From: Streptomyces davaonensis JCM 4913
GTDB lineage: Bacteria; Actinomycetota; Actinomycetes; Streptomycetales; Streptomycetaceae
DNA: 64,000 nt
Assembly (NCBI RefSeq): GCF_000349325.1
Contig: NC_020504.1
Coordinates: 4,932,053-4,996,052, forward strand
Direction: 5' to 3'
In this document: piece by piece, positions 54,976 through 64,000 of the stretch
How the letters are laid out: each line of letters starts with the position of its first letter
Numbering within the stretch: position 1 is the stretch's first letter
Translations under genes and position numbers: made by a program
Notes under the pieces: model-generated
The model's database searches: none
What the model was told of the DNA's origin: nothing
The model's input: only the letters and a program-made list of their open reading frames with translations

Positions 54976-55437
54976 ATGATTGAGGACCTTCCATGGGAAG
55001 AGTTTGCCAGTGACCCAGATGCGCACATCGCGAAGCTTGAAGTCGAAGAAGTGGGCCTACAGAAGGACCTTTACAAAGTGCGACAGGAGTTGCGCCTGAT
55101 GCGCCAGCTCAAGAAGCACAAGGACACCGCGGAGGAGTGGCGGCGGAACGGTATCCCGGACCAGCGGCAGCAGTCGCTGGATGACGACGATGAAGAGGAA
55201 AGCGAGATGACAGCACCCAACGGGCAGGGCCTGACCCGGAAGGACCGTATCCGCGAGCTCATGCGTCAGGACCCGCAACGTCTCTGGAAGGCGGGCTCCA
55301 TGGCGGATTCCCTGGGCGTACCCACCAAGACGAAGAGCGTTCGCGTCAGCATGGACGAGCTGGTACGCGCCGGTGAGCTCGTGAAGCACCCGGGTTCGAA
55401 TTATCAGTGGGCCGCCGGCGCCCGACAGAGCATCTAG
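54976..55437 (+). CDS. Coiled-coil protein with C-terminal winged-helix-like domain
   Basis: This 153-aa protein (ATG 54976; upstream in-frame ATGs at 54904 and 54949 are possible) has a heptad-rich N-terminal helix (KDLYKVRQELRLMRQLKKHK), an acidic linker DDDDEEES and a C-terminal part with IRELMRQDPQRLWKAGSMAD, SLGVPTKTKSVRVSMDELV and a closing LVKHPGSNYQW. The latter looks like a small winged helix. It is unrecognised otherwise. A clear terminator follows. DNA binding, perhaps as a regulator, is a guess. Confidence 0.72.
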   Translation: MIEDLPWEEFASDPDAHIAKLEVEEVGLQKDLYKVRQELRLMRQLKKHKDTAEEWRRNGIPDQRQQSLDDDDEEESEMTAPNGQGLTRKDRIRELMRQDPQRLWKAGSMADSLGVPTKTKSVRVSMDELVRAGELVKHPGSNYQWAAGARQSI

Positions 55438-55473
55438 AGCAAACTCGAACACCTGCCCAGACCAGTAAAAGAG

Positions 55474-55508
55474 GGCCGCCACCTGGAATTTCTTCCGTGG
55501 TGGCGGCC
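55474..55508 (+). terminator. Hairpin terminator
   Basis: GGCCGCCACC pairs over 10 bp with GGTGGCGGCC around a 15-nt loop, 36 nt after the stop of the coiled-coil protein gene. Confidence 0.75.
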
Positions 55509-55694
55509 AACAGCGACGAACCTCCCGAGGACCTTCCACAGTGCCGGATCAGTTCGTGCCACGCTGTATTTTACGGACGGCCTCGCGCCGCCGGTAGCGC
55601 GATGCGAAATATGGTCCTGCCCTTCGCCCGAAGGGATGACCGCTTCATGTTCAGTCTCGAACAGCCCTTCTTTCGCCCCCCGCAGCCGCTCCCG

Positions 55695-55919
55695 TCACAC
55701 TTCTCGCCCCGGCCACAGGTCCACTTCCAGGGCCTTTTCCAGACTGGCGATGGTGAGCAGATCAGGCCAGGCCTCACCGGCCAGAGCCTTGGCGATCGTG
55801 TAGCGGGCGACTCCGCTGCGCCGGGACAGCTCGGCCACCGACCATCCCTTCGTGCCGATCGCCGCACGGAGTCGGACAGCGAGCGCTTGGGCGACGCGCG
55901 CCCCGTGATGCTCCTCCAT
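55695..55919 (-). CDS. Small XRE-type HTH protein
   Basis: This 74-aa protein from ATG 55919 consists of little more than a helix-turn-helix: KGWSVAELSRRSGVARYTIA, then AGEAWPDLLTIASLEKAL. The frame is open further upstream to 56099, so a longer protein of 134 aa is possible. The palindrome GTTATTCGAATAGC lies upstream at 56053-56066 and is a candidate binding site for it. Confidence 0.72.
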   Translation of the reverse strand: MEEHHGARVAQALAVRLRAAIGTKGWSVAELSRRSGVARYTIAKALAGEAWPDLLTIASLEKALEVDLWPGREV

Positions 55920-56052
55920 GACGGCCTCAGGCCACGCACCGCGGGTGCAGTAAGCACGCGGCGGCAGGCGGCGGGCATCTCCTTGAGGCATGAGGTGAAG
56001 TCTGACCCATCCGGTCCTCCCGGGTCGCGCGGGACTGCTGCCACGGATACAT

Positions 56053-56066
56053 GTTATTCGAATAGC
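56053..56066. promoter_or_regulatory. Second copy of the GTTATTCGAATA(A/G)C palindrome
   Basis: This copy matches the perfect palindrome at 40325-40338 in 13 of 14 positions. It lies 36 nt upstream of the recombinase-like gene and between it and the XRE gene, a good operator position. Confidence 0.5.
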
Positions 56067-56102
56067 ACCCCTCCGGCTGGGGTGCTGGTGTGGCGGCATG
56101 TG

Positions 56103-57026
56103 ATGAGTCAGCGCATTGATTCCTACAGCCCGGACGGCTCCCCCGCGGGGTGGGGCCGCGTCGGCGACGAAGTGCGCCGCGTCGTCCGCCTGGCCGACCC
56201 GCTCCTGCCCTACAAGGCGCGTGAACTGCTCTCCGCGCTCTCCCAGTTGGCGCTGTTCTGCAACGGCGAGGGACTGCCCGGCAAAGCCGAGGTGTGGCTC
56301 GCCCGCGAGGTGATCGAGCGGTTCATCGCGGTCGGCTGCCCCACCGTGCGGGAGAGCACCCGCGGCAACTACCGGTGCAGGCTCCTGCGGCTCAGCGAGG
56401 TCGTCCTGGGCGGTGAATGCCGGACCGGGAGGCCCGCCAAGCTGTCGGCTTCTGTGCCCAACGCGCCTTACAGCCGGACCGAGCTTGCGGACCTGTGGGG
56501 CTGGGTCAGCGGACAGCCCACCGAGGAACTGCGCTGGGGCTGCAAGACGCTGATGGCGCTCGGGCTCGGTGCCGGACTCGACTCACCCGAGGTCATCCCG
56601 GTACGCGTCCATGACATCCGCAGATCCTCAGGAGGGGCAGGCCCCGTCGTCGTGGTCACCCGCGGGCCCCGGAAACGGGAAATCCTCTGCCGCCGTCCCT
56701 GGGAAGGGGTCCTGGCCTCCGCCGCCGACCGTCTCGACACCACGGGGGCCGCCCAGTACCTGTTCCGCCCCAACTCCTACAGCCGCGGCACCAACACCGT
56801 CACGAACTTCCTGGCCCGCACCCGGCCCAGCCCGAACGTCCCCCGCCTGGTCATGGGCCGCCTCAGGTCCACGTGGCTGGCCGAACTCTTCGAAGAACGG
56901 CTTCCCATCACCGTCATCGTGGCGGCGGCCGGCGTCGACACCCTCCACGGCCTCTCCCGCATCCTGCCGTTCCTGTCCGCCGTCCCCGCCGAAGAAGCCG
57001 CCCGCCTGCTGCGAGGCAGCCAATGA
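56103..57026 (+). CDS. Tyrosine-recombinase-like protein, degenerate active site
   Basis: This 307-aa protein resembles the catalytic fold of phage-type integrases in its C-terminal half (SRTELADLWGWV, LMALGLGAGLDSPEVIPVRV, then RLRSTWLAELFEERLPITVI). The first catalytic Arg position reads LDS rather than R, and the final Tyr is not evident, so it may not be an active recombinase. Its stop overlaps the transposase start as ATGA. Such pairs recur in Streptomyces mobile DNA, suggesting it assists the transposase or controls insertion. Confidence 0.6.
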   Translation: MSQRIDSYSPDGSPAGWGRVGDEVRRVVRLADPLLPYKARELLSALSQLALFCNGEGLPGKAEVWLAREVIERFIAVGCPTVRESTRGNYRCRLLRLSEVVLGGECRTGRPAKLSASVPNAPYSRTELADLWGWVSGQPTEELRWGCKTLMALGLGAGLDSPEVIPVRVHDIRRSSGGAGPVVVVTRGPRKREILCRRPWEGVLASAADRLDTTGAAQYLFRPNSYSRGTNTVTNFLARTRPSPNVPRLVMGRLRSTWLAELFEERLPITVIVAAAGVDTLHGLSRILPFLSAVPAEEAARLLRGSQ

Positions 57027-58819
57027 CCGCGCCACACGGCCTGACCAGCGACCGCCACGATCGCCTCCTGGCAATGCGCGCCAGGCGCCGGTTCATCGAC
57101 GACGCCGACGTCGAGACAGCCATCGAGGACGTCGACAACAGCCAACTCGTCCCCTTGCTGGAGGAGTTCGTCCACCTCCCGCGCGGCCGACACCGCACCC
57201 TGCACCTCAGAAGCCTCCTGGTCGGCCTCCACCTCTGCACCCAGGACACCGGCGGCAAGATCGTCCTGGAACGGGTCACGGACATCCTGTACTTCCGCAT
57301 CGACCCGCAATTGCGCACCCGTCTCGACATACCCGAGTACGAAGACCACGACCAGGGATTCGAGGCGGCCTACGCCGTGGTCAGGCGAATCTTCCACGCC
57401 ATGAAGGACGCGATCAACCCCTCCCCGCTGCCACCCAACGGGCACCTCTCACGCGAGGAGGCGACCGCGCTGACGACGGCAGCCGACGCCGACGAGCTCG
57501 CGGAGCGGGAACGGCGGCTGGCTCTGTTCACCGAGTTCGTGCTGGACGCCTCCGTACGCCCCCTCCACGATCTGCTGGCAGAACTGGCCGAGGTCTCCCT
57601 GGGCATCGACGCCACCCCTGTCCGCACGTTCTCCCGCGGCCGCCGCGCGAACGGACCCGAGCTCGCCACCGACCCGGACGCCGGCTGGTACGTACGCGAA
57701 GGCGACCACCGCGACCCCGATGCGCCGGTCTCCGACTCAATGCGCCCGCCTGCGCCACCCGCCAAGAAGGGGCAGGCCAAGACGTCTCTGGTCAAGAAGA
57801 CCTCGCTCAAAAAGAAGTACCTCTTCGGCTACGACGCCCACCTCATCGTGGCCCGTGACACCGAGCACGACGCCGTGCTCCTCGACGACGGCACCCCGAA
57901 CCCCGACGTCCTCCCGGCCCTCGTCCTCGGCATCGCTCTCGACAAGCCCGGCCAGCGCCCTGCGTACAACGGCCTGAAGGTCCTCAGCCGACTCCAGGAA
58001 CGGGGATACAAACCCGGCTACCTCGCGGGTGACCGCGCCTACAACAACTCCGAGCCCGACGAGTGGCAGCTTCCCGTCCGGGCCATGGGCTACAAGCCCG
58101 TCTACGACTACCGGGCGGACCAGCTCGGCAAGCAGGACGGCACACAAGGCGCGATCCTCGTCGAGGGCCGCTGGTACTGCCCGTCCATGCCGGATCCCCT
58201 CATCAACGCCACCAGCGACCTGTACGCCGAGCGCATCGACCGGGAGACGTGGGTCCGACGGATCGCCGCCCGCCGTGGATACCGGCTCATGCCGAAACAG
58301 AACACCGACGCCGAGGGCTACCAACGGATGATGTGCCCCGCCGAAGCAGGCAAGGCCCAGTGCCTCATCAAGCCCCACACCCTGGGCCGCGGCATCCGCC
58401 TCCCCCTCATCGACCCCGAGCCCAGCCCCGTCGGCCCGGTCAAGGTCTGCCGCCAGAACGCCATCACCATCAGCCCGGAAGCCGGCGCCAAGCAGTGGCA
58501 GGCCCTGGAATACGGCGGCCCGGAATGGCAGAAGATCTACTTCCGGCTCCGCAACAGCGTCGAGGGCTACAACGGCTACGCGAAGAACCCGCTGGCCGAG
58601 GGAATCGAAGCCGCAGGCTCCCGCCGCATCCGCGGCATCGCGGCCCAGACGATCCTCCTGGCCTTCCAGCTCGCCCACGCCAACCGTCGCAAGATCAAGA
58701 AGTGGCTTGAGACGCTCGCGCTGGGCGGCGAGCGCCCCCGCCGCCGCACCCACCACAGGCGGAAGATCAAAGAGCGAGGGACCTGGACACCCACCGGCCA
58801 CCTGATGCCGACCGCCTGA
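57023..58819 (+). mobile_element. DDE transposase
   Basis: This 598-aa protein has RNase H-fold transposase features: first Asp in LGIDATPVRTF (about residue 195), second in YLAGDRAYNN (about 338), and Glu in RLRNSVEGYNGYAKN (about 518). Lys/Arg-rich segments occur at KKTSLKKKY and at the C-terminus. It is coupled to the recombinase-like gene. I could not find clear terminal inverted repeats, so element borders are open. A strong hairpin follows it, then tRNA-Leu. Confidence 0.75.
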
Positions 58820-58870
58820 CCCGGCCAGCGCGCCCCAGCACCACCTGGAGAACAACAAGCATCGCAAAGA

Positions 58871-58911
58871 GCAGGGCCCCGGCGTGAGATACCTCACCGC
58901 CGGGGCCCTGC
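58871..58911 (+). terminator. Strong hairpin after the transposase gene
   Basis: GCAGGGCCCCGGCG pairs perfectly with CGCCGGGGCCCTGC. The loop TGAGATACCTCA is part of the repeat shared with the kinase 3' end at 32117. It would end transcription from the transposase gene, and opposing transcription from tRNA-Leu. Confidence 0.82.
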
Positions 58912-59011
58912 CGCGTCATCGTCCGGGCCGGAGCCCACCATCGCAACGAGGAACGGGCCCTCACCATGACTTTCGTCACTGGTGAAGACCCGTTCCGTCG
59001 GTTCTTCGCTG
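58883..59011. repeat. Right copy of the imperfect boundary repeat, next to tRNA-Leu
   Basis: CGTGAGATACCTCAC at 58883, AACGAGGAACGGGCCCTC with TGACTTTCGTCACT at 58945, then AGACCC and CGCTGTG at the tRNA 3' end mirror the elements at 32117-32250. Over about 40 nt I count roughly three quarters identity. Confidence 0.45.
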
Positions 59012-59095
59012 TGCGCGAGGGGGGAGTTGAACCCCCACGCCCTTGCGGGCACTGGAACCTGAATCCAGCGCGTCTGCCTATTCCGCCACCCGCGC
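59012..59095 (-). tRNA. tRNA-Leu (CAG)
   Basis: The 84-nt minus-strand gene folds as a type II tRNA. The acceptor arms GCGCGGG/CUCGCGC pair with one G-U, the anticodon stem is CUGGA/UCCAG with loop UUCAGGU (anticodon CAG), the variable arm is long, and the T arm is GGGGG-UUCAACU-CCCCC. The discriminator is A and CCA is not encoded. Leucine tRNAs are common integration sites. Confidence 0.95.
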
Positions 59096-59480
59096 ATTGG
59101 GTGTGTCATCGGGCCCCGTTCCTTGCGGTGTGGCGCCTTCCGACATCCAGAACATTAGCACGCTGGGACGGGTGGATTCACATCCCTAATCGCTGGGCAG
59201 CGGTGCGACGGCGCCCCCTGTCTCAGGCCGTACCTGTTCACGTATCAACCTCGTACCGGTCCCACCCGTCTGCCCAGGAGCCGGTCCAGGTCCACAGTCA
59301 GGTGCGGGACACTGGTCTGCGGCCGCCTCTACGATCCATGGCAGGAGTACGAAGGACTGCGTCCGAGAAGAGTTCGGACTGGGCCGACAGGGGGAACCAG
59401 CCGATTTACCGGCGCGTGGATACGATCAGTAAGCAGTACGAGGTTAGAGACAGCGGCAGCAGCTACGGAGGAGGTGCCCC
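59096..59480. other. 385-nt gap between tRNA-Leu and fhaA
   Basis: This divergent region should hold the tRNA-Leu and fhaA-operon promoters. I see no gene. Confidence 0.6.
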
Positions 59481-60344
59481 ATGGGAGTCCTGAAGAAGTT
59501 CGAGCAGCGTCTCGAAGGTCTGGTCAACGGCACCTTCGCCAAGGTGTTCAAGTCCGAGGTCCAGCCCGTGGAGATCGCGGGCGCGCTCCAGCGCGAGTGC
59601 GACAACAACGCGACCATCTGGAACCGCGACCGCACGGTCGTCCCCAATGACTTCATCGTGGAGCTCAGCGCCCCCGACTTCGAGCGGCTGAGCCCCTACT
59701 CCGGCCAGCTCGGCGACGAGCTCGCCGGAATGGTCCGCGACTACGCCAAGCAGCAGCGCTACAGCTTCATGGGCCCCATCAAGGTCCACCTGGAGAAGGC
59801 CGAGGACCTCGACACCGGCCTGTACCGCGTGCGCAGCCGCACCCTGGCCGGCTCCACCGACCAACAGCTCGGCGGCGGCCCCCAGGGCCCCCCGGCGGCC
59901 GGACGGCCCGGTGGCTACGGCTACCCGCCCGCCGCCCCGCCCGCGCCCGCGGGAGCCCCGCCCATGCCGAGCGCACCGCCCCCCGGCGGCGCCCGCCCCG
60001 GCGGCTACGGCTACCCGCAGCCCGCGGGCGGCCAGCGCCCCACGGCGCCCGCGGCCGGCGGCCGCACCCGCTACTGGATCGAGATCAACGGCACCCGCCA
60101 TCAGATCTCCCGCGCGACGCTCGTGCTGGGTCGCAGCACCGAGGCCGACGTGCGGATCGACGACCCCGGCGTCTCGCGCCGGCACTGTGAGATCCGGACC
60201 GGAACGCCCTCGACGATCCAGGATCTCGGGTCCACCAACGGCATCGTGGTGGACGGGCAGCACACCACCCGCGCTACGCTCCGCGACGGCTCGCGGATCG
60301 TCGTGGGCAGCACCACCGTTATCTATAGGCAAGCCGAAGGGTGA
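59481..60344 (+). CDS. fhaA: FhaA: DUF3662 and FHA-domain protein
   Basis: This 287-aa protein has an N-terminal DUF3662 domain (about 1-120), a Pro/Gly-rich linker (about 125-195) and a C-terminal FHA domain (about 200-287) with LGRSTEADVRIDDPGVSRRH and LGSTNGIVVDG. FHA domains bind phosphothreonine made by PknA/B-type kinases. In mycobacteria FhaA regulates peptidoglycan synthesis. The ATG at 59481 follows GGAGGAGG. It heads the conserved fhaA-fhaB-pstP-rodA-pbpA-pkn operon. Confidence 0.95.
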   Translation: MGVLKKFEQRLEGLVNGTFAKVFKSEVQPVEIAGALQRECDNNATIWNRDRTVVPNDFIVELSAPDFERLSPYSGQLGDELAGMVRDYAKQQRYSFMGPIKVHLEKAEDLDTGLYRVRSRTLAGSTDQQLGGGPQGPPAAGRPGGYGYPPAAPPAPAGAPPMPSAPPPGGARPGGYGYPQPAGGQRPTAPAAGGRTRYWIEINGTRHQISRATLVLGRSTEADVRIDDPGVSRRHCEIRTGTPSTIQDLGSTNGIVVDGQHTTRATLRDGSRIVVGSTTVIYRQAEG

Positions 60345-60354
60345 AGCGGGGGCA

Positions 60355-60870
60355 ATGTCAGAGCTGACCCTCACGGTCATGCGGCTGGGTTTCCTGGCCG
60401 TCCTGTGGCTGTTCGTGATCGTGGCCGTGCAGGTCATCCGCAGCGACCTGTTCGGTACGCGCGTCACCCAGCGCGGAGCGCGCCGGGAAGCGAACCGGCC
60501 GCAGCAGGCGGCCCGGCAGAGCGCGCCCCCACAGCAGCGCCAGCAGGCCGCTGGGGGTGGCCGCCAGCGCCGTAACGCCCCCACCAAGCTCGTGGTGTCC
60601 GAGGGGATCCTCACCGGCACCACGGTCGCGCTCCAGGGCCAGACCATCACGCTGGGCCGGGCGCACGACAGCACGATCGTGCTGGACGACGACTACGCCT
60701 CCAGCCGGCATGCCAGGATCTACCCGGACCGCGACGGCCAGTGGATCGTCGAGGACCTGAATTCCACCAACGGCACGTACCTCGACCGAACGCGGCTGAC
60801 GACCCCCACACCGATTCCGCTGGGCGCGCCGATCCGTATCGGCAAGACCGTCATCGAGCTGCGGAAGTAG
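60355..60870 (+). CDS. fhaB: FhaB (FipA-type) membrane FHA protein
   Basis: This 171-aa protein has an N-terminal membrane helix (LTVMRLGFLAVLWLFVIVAV), a Gln/Ala-rich linker and an FHA domain (TITLGRAHDSTIVLDDDYAS, SSRHARIY, LNSTNGTYLD). It should read threonine phosphorylation at the membrane near the divisome. It follows fhaA by 10 nt and precedes the phosphatase gene. Confidence 0.95.
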   Translation: MSELTLTVMRLGFLAVLWLFVIVAVQVIRSDLFGTRVTQRGARREANRPQQAARQSAPPQQRQQAAGGGRQRRNAPTKLVVSEGILTGTTVALQGQTITLGRAHDSTIVLDDDYASSRHARIYPDRDGQWIVEDLNSTNGTYLDRTRLTTPTPIPLGAPIRIGKTVIELRK

Positions 60871-60968
60871 TGCTACATCATGAATGAGCGCGAGCGGAGC
60901 GAGCACGCAGCGGCGGCCCTCACCACGGGCCCCGGCGCGCTCCCGACCGGAGGGTGGGCACCGTGCGG

Positions 60969-62546
60969 ATGTACCCGGAGCCGACGGGCGAGGTGCGCAT
61001 GAGTCTGTCACTGCGCTTCGCCGCCGGATCGCACAAAGGCATGATCCGGGAGGGCAACGAGGACTCCGGATACGCCGGACCCCGACTGCTCGCCATCGCC
61101 GACGGCATGGGCGGCGCGGCGGCCGGCGAGGTCGCCTCCTCGGAGGCGATCTCCACGATCGTCGCCCTCGACGACGACATCCCGGGCTCGGACATCCTCA
61201 CCTCGCTCGGCACTGCCGTGCAGCGCGCCAACGACCAGTTGCGCTCGATGGTCGAGGACGACCCCCAGCTCGAGGGCATGGGCACCACGCTCACCGCCCT
61301 GCTGTGGACCGGCCAGCGCCTCGGCCTGGTGCACGTCGGCGACTCGCGCGCCTATCTGCTGCGCGACGGCGTGCTGACCCAGATCACCCAGGACCACACC
61401 TGGGTGCAGCGCCTGGTCGACGAGGGCCGGATCACCGAGGAAGAGGCGACCACGCACCCGCAGCGCTCGCTGCTGATGCGCGCGCTGGGCAGCGGCGACC
61501 ACGTCGAGCCCGACCTGTCGATCCGTGAAGTCCGCGCCGGCGACCGGTACCTGATCTGCTCCGACGGCCTGTCCGGCGTGGTGTCCCACCAGACCCTGGA
61601 GGACACCCTCGCCAGCTACCAGGGCCCGCAGGACACCGTCCAGGACCTCATCCAGCTCGCCCTGCGCGGCGGCGGCCCCGACAACATCACCGTGATCGTC
61701 GCGGACGTCCTCGACCTGGACACCGGCGACACCCTCGCCGGGCAGATCTCCGACCAGCCCGTCATCGTCGGCGCCGTCGCCGAGAACCAGCTCCAGCTGC
61801 ACGACAACGGCATCATGCAGACCCCGGCCGGACGCGCCTCCGGGCTCGGCCGCCAGGTGCCCGGACAGGGCGGCGGGGGCGGCGAGTTCGGCCCGCCCGG
61901 CTCCGGCGACGTCACCGGCTACATCGACACCTCCGGCTTCGGCCCCTACTCCGACGACGACCTCGTCAAGCCCCGCAAGCGCAAGTGGCTGAAGAGATCC
62001 CTCTACTCCGCGCTCGCGCTGGCCGTCATCGGCGGCGGCCTGTACGGCGGCTGGAAGTGGACGCAGACCCAGTACTACGTCGGCGCCAACGGCGAGCACG
62101 TCGCCCTGTACCGGGGGATCAGTCAGGACCTGGCCTGGGTCTCGCTGTCGGAGGTGGAGAAGGACCACCCCGAGATCGAACTCAAGTACCTCCCGCCGTA
62201 CCAGCAGGAGCTGGTCGAGGCGACGATCGCCGAGGGCGGGCTGAAGTCCGCGCAGGCGAAGATCGACGAACTGGCCCTCCAGGCGTCCGCGTGCAAGAAG
62301 CAGTCCGAGCGGCAGGCCGCCGAGAGCGAGCAGAACTCCAAGACCGGCGAGGGCGAGGCCGGAGGCACCACGGGAACCACCCGTACCTCCCTCACGTCCA
62401 AGGCGTCACCGACACCGAATCCGTCGGAGAAGCCTTCGGACAACCAGTCGACCTCCCCGTCCCCGTCCACGACCGCCACTCCCACTCCCGGCCCGACCCT
62501 CTCGGAGGAAGAGCAGAAGGTCGTCTCGAAGTGCGGTACGCAGTAG
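60969..62546 (+). CDS. pstP: PstP: PP2C-type Ser/Thr protein phosphatase
   Basis: This 525-aa membrane phosphatase has an N-terminal PP2C domain (about 7-240: REGNEDS, IADGMGGAAAGE, VGDSRAYLL, CSDGLSGVV and GGGPDNITVIV, giving the metal-binding Asp set). A membrane helix lies near 345 (SLYSALALAVIGGGLYGGW), followed by an outer Ser/Thr/Pro-rich tail. It reverses phosphorylation by the PknA/B-type kinases of this operon. I start at ATG 60969 (MYPEPTGE); GTG 60954 is an alternative. Confidence 0.95.
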   Translation: MYPEPTGEVRMSLSLRFAAGSHKGMIREGNEDSGYAGPRLLAIADGMGGAAAGEVASSEAISTIVALDDDIPGSDILTSLGTAVQRANDQLRSMVEDDPQLEGMGTTLTALLWTGQRLGLVHVGDSRAYLLRDGVLTQITQDHTWVQRLVDEGRITEEEATTHPQRSLLMRALGSGDHVEPDLSIREVRAGDRYLICSDGLSGVVSHQTLEDTLASYQGPQDTVQDLIQLALRGGGPDNITVIVADVLDLDTGDTLAGQISDQPVIVGAVAENQLQLHDNGIMQTPAGRASGLGRQVPGQGGGGGEFGPPGSGDVTGYIDTSGFGPYSDDDLVKPRKRKWLKRSLYSALALAVIGGGLYGGWKWTQTQYYVGANGEHVALYRGISQDLAWVSLSEVEKDHPEIELKYLPPYQQELVEATIAEGGLKSAQAKIDELALQASACKKQSERQAAESEQNSKTGEGEAGGTTGTTRTSLTSKASPTPNPSEKPSDNQSTSPSPSTTATPTPGPTLSEEEQKVVSKCGTQ

Positions 62547-62573
62547 GCAAGCCGTGAGAGGCCCCGTCACACG

Positions 62574-64000
62574 ATGAGCAGTACTTCCAACCCCTCGACG
62601 CACCACACGTCCACGATCGGCTCCATCGGAGCGCCGAGCCGACGCAACACCGAGCTCGCGCTGCTGGTGTTCGCCGTCGTCATCCCGGTCTTCGCCTACG
62701 CCAACGTGGGCCTCGCGATCAACGACGAGGTGCCGACCGGTCTGCTCGGCTACGGCCTGGGGCTCGGCCTGCTCGCGGGCGTGGGCCACCTCGCCGTACG
62801 GAAGTTCGCCCCGTACGCGGACCCGCTGCTGCTGCCGATCGCCACGCTGCTGAACGGCCTCGGTCTCGTCGCCATCTGGCGGCTCGACCAGTCCAAGCGG
62901 CTCAGCAACTACGCCGAGGCCGCACCGCGTCAGCTGCTGTACTCGGCGATGGGTGTGGCCCTGCTGGCGGCCGTTCTGATCTTCCTCAAGGACCACCGCG
63001 TCCTTCAGCGCTACACCTACATCTCCATGGCGGGCGCGCTGTTCCTGCTGCTCCTGCCGCTCGTGCCCGGGCTCGGCGCCAACGTCTACGGCGCCAAGAT
63101 CTGGATCAAGATCCCCGGCCTCGGCACCCTCCAGCCCGGCGAGTTCGCGAAGATCGCCCTCGCGGTGTTCTTCGCCGGCTACCTCATGGTCAAGAGAGAC
63201 GCCCTGGCCCTGGCCAGCCGCCGCTTCATGGGCCTATACCTGCCGCGCGGCCGTGACCTCGGGCCGATCCTCGTGGTCTGGGTGATGTCGATCCTCATCC
63301 TGATCTTCGAGACCGACCTCGGAACGTCCCTGCTGTTCTTCGGAATGTTCGTCATCATGCTGTACGTCGCCACCGAGCGGACCAGCTGGATCGTCTTCGG
63401 TCTGCTGATGTCCGCGGTCGGCGCCGTCGGTGTGGCGAGCTTCGAACCGCACATCCAGACCCGTGTGCAGGCCTGGCTCGACCCGATGCGCGAGTTCACC
63501 CTCAGCCGCGAGGGCGTCCAGGACGGCATCGTCCACTCCGAGCAGGCCATGCAGGCCCTGTGGGCCTTCGGCTCCGGCGGCACCCTCGGCACCGGCTGGG
63601 GCCAGGGCGACTCCGACCTCATCGGCTTCGCCGCCAACTCCGACTTCATCCTCGCCACCTTCGGCGAAGAGCTGGGCCTGGCCGGCGTCATGGCGATCCT
63701 GCTGCTCTACGGCCTGATCATCGAGCGCGGCATCCGCACCTCGCTGGCGGCCCGCGACCCGTTCGGCAAACTGCTGGCCGTCGGCCTGTCCGGCGCATTC
63801 GCCCTCCAGGTCTTCGTCGTCGCCGGCGGTGTCATGGGCCTCATCCCGCTGACCGGCATGACGCTGCCGTTCGTGGCCTACGGCGGTTCGTCCGTCATCG
63901 CCAACTGGGCCCTGATCGGCATCCTGTTGCGCATCAGCGACACCGCGCGCCGCCCGGCGCCCGCTCCCGCCCCGAACCCCGACGCCGAGATGACCCAGGT
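62574..64000 (+). CDS. rodA: RodA/FtsW SEDS-family peptidoglycan polymerase (partial)
   Basis: 475 codons are visible and the frame runs off the window. The protein has at least ten membrane helices and the SEDS signatures LQPGEFAKIALAVFFAGYL, FETDLGTSLLFFGMFVIML and GMTLPFVAYGGSS. SEDS proteins polymerise lipid II with a partner class B PBP, expected just beyond the window. The Ser/Thr-rich N-terminus is cytoplasmic. Its position after pstP matches the standard actinobacterial order. Confidence 0.95.
   Translation, partial: MSSTSNPSTHHTSTIGSIGAPSRRNTELALLVFAVVIPVFAYANVGLAINDEVPTGLLGYGLGLGLLAGVGHLAVRKFAPYADPLLLPIATLLNGLGLVAIWRLDQSKRLSNYAEAAPRQLLYSAMGVALLAAVLIFLKDHRVLQRYTYISMAGALFLLLLPLVPGLGANVYGAKIWIKIPGLGTLQPGEFAKIALAVFFAGYLMVKRDALALASRRFMGLYLPRGRDLGPILVVWVMSILILIFETDLGTSLLFFGMFVIMLYVATERTSWIVFGLLMSAVGAVGVASFEPHIQTRVQAWLDPMREFTLSREGVQDGIVHSEQAMQALWAFGSGGTLGTGWGQGDSDLIGFAANSDFILATFGEELGLAGVMAILLLYGLIIERGIRTSLAARDPFGKLLAVGLSGAFALQVFVVAGGVMGLIPLTGMTLPFVAYGGSSVIANWALIGILLRISDTARRPAPAPAPNPDAEMTQ

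Overview
The window is high-GC actinobacterial DNA, almost certainly from a Streptomyces chromosome. Evidence for this includes very strong G/C third-position bias, frequent GTG starts and ATGA/GTGA overlaps, an AfsA / gamma-butyrolactone receptor pair, a SARP regulator, a streptophobe-type membrane protein, and the conserved fhaA-fhaB-pstP-rodA block at the right end.

Region 1 (1-28.3 kb) is a secondary-metabolite cluster. The leftmost genes look like the aspartate-nitrosuccinate pair (a CreD-type nitrosuccinate lyase, cut by the window edge, and a CreE-type FAD aspartate N-oxygenase) that makes nitrous acid for N-N bond or diazo formation. They sit with a phosphopantetheinyl transferase, a fused anthranilate synthase and a class II DAHP synthase. 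There are also an aryl-thioester type FAD hydroxylase, two adenylating ligases each next to its own acyl carrier protein, a transglutaminase-like enzyme, a thioester reductase, an alpha/beta hydrolase and an MMPL exporter. I read this as anthranilate made, tethered to a carrier, hydroxylated (probably at C5), joined to a second carrier-borne unit (probably alkyl) and diazotised. The inferred regulation is layered: an AfsA-type synthase and TetR-type butyrolactone receptor share an ARE-like operator, a second copy lies upstream of an AraC regulator, that gene is translationally coupled through a 67-aa ORF to a SARP, and a period-11 heptamer array lies upstream of the biosynthetic genes.

Region 2 (28.5-32.1 kb) holds a streptophobe-family membrane protein and an OmpR-type two-component system.

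Region 3 (32.1-40.3 kb) looks like a compact defence island. It contains a ubiquitin-like conjugation operon (Ubl, E2-like, E1 fused to JAB peptidase), a HigB-like toxin with an XRE-ImmA/IrrE partner, an AT-rich orphan with a HEPN-type RNxxxH motif and a TTA codon, and an operon of DprA-like protein, phosphoribosyltransferase, a small unknown and a degenerate Nudix protein.

Region 4 (40.7-53.8 kb) contains accessory oxidoreductases (including a cupin-F420-type fusion), alpha/beta hydrolases, an isochorismatase-like hydrolase and TetR, AraC and LAL regulators. One hydrolase appears to have lost its catalytic Ser and His.

Region 5 (53.8-58.9 kb) is decayed and mobile DNA: a gene fragment, a coiled-coil/winged-helix protein, an XRE protein, a degenerate tyrosine-recombinase-like protein and a DDE transposase, ending next to tRNA-Leu(CAG). 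Imperfect direct repeats near 32.1-32.2 and 58.9-59.0 kb suggest that regions 3-5 may form an inserted island of about 27 kb.

Region 6 (59.0-64 kb) is core chromosome: tRNA-Leu, then fhaA, fhaB, pstP and the start of rodA/ftsW, genes for Ser/Thr-kinase signalling and cell-wall synthesis.
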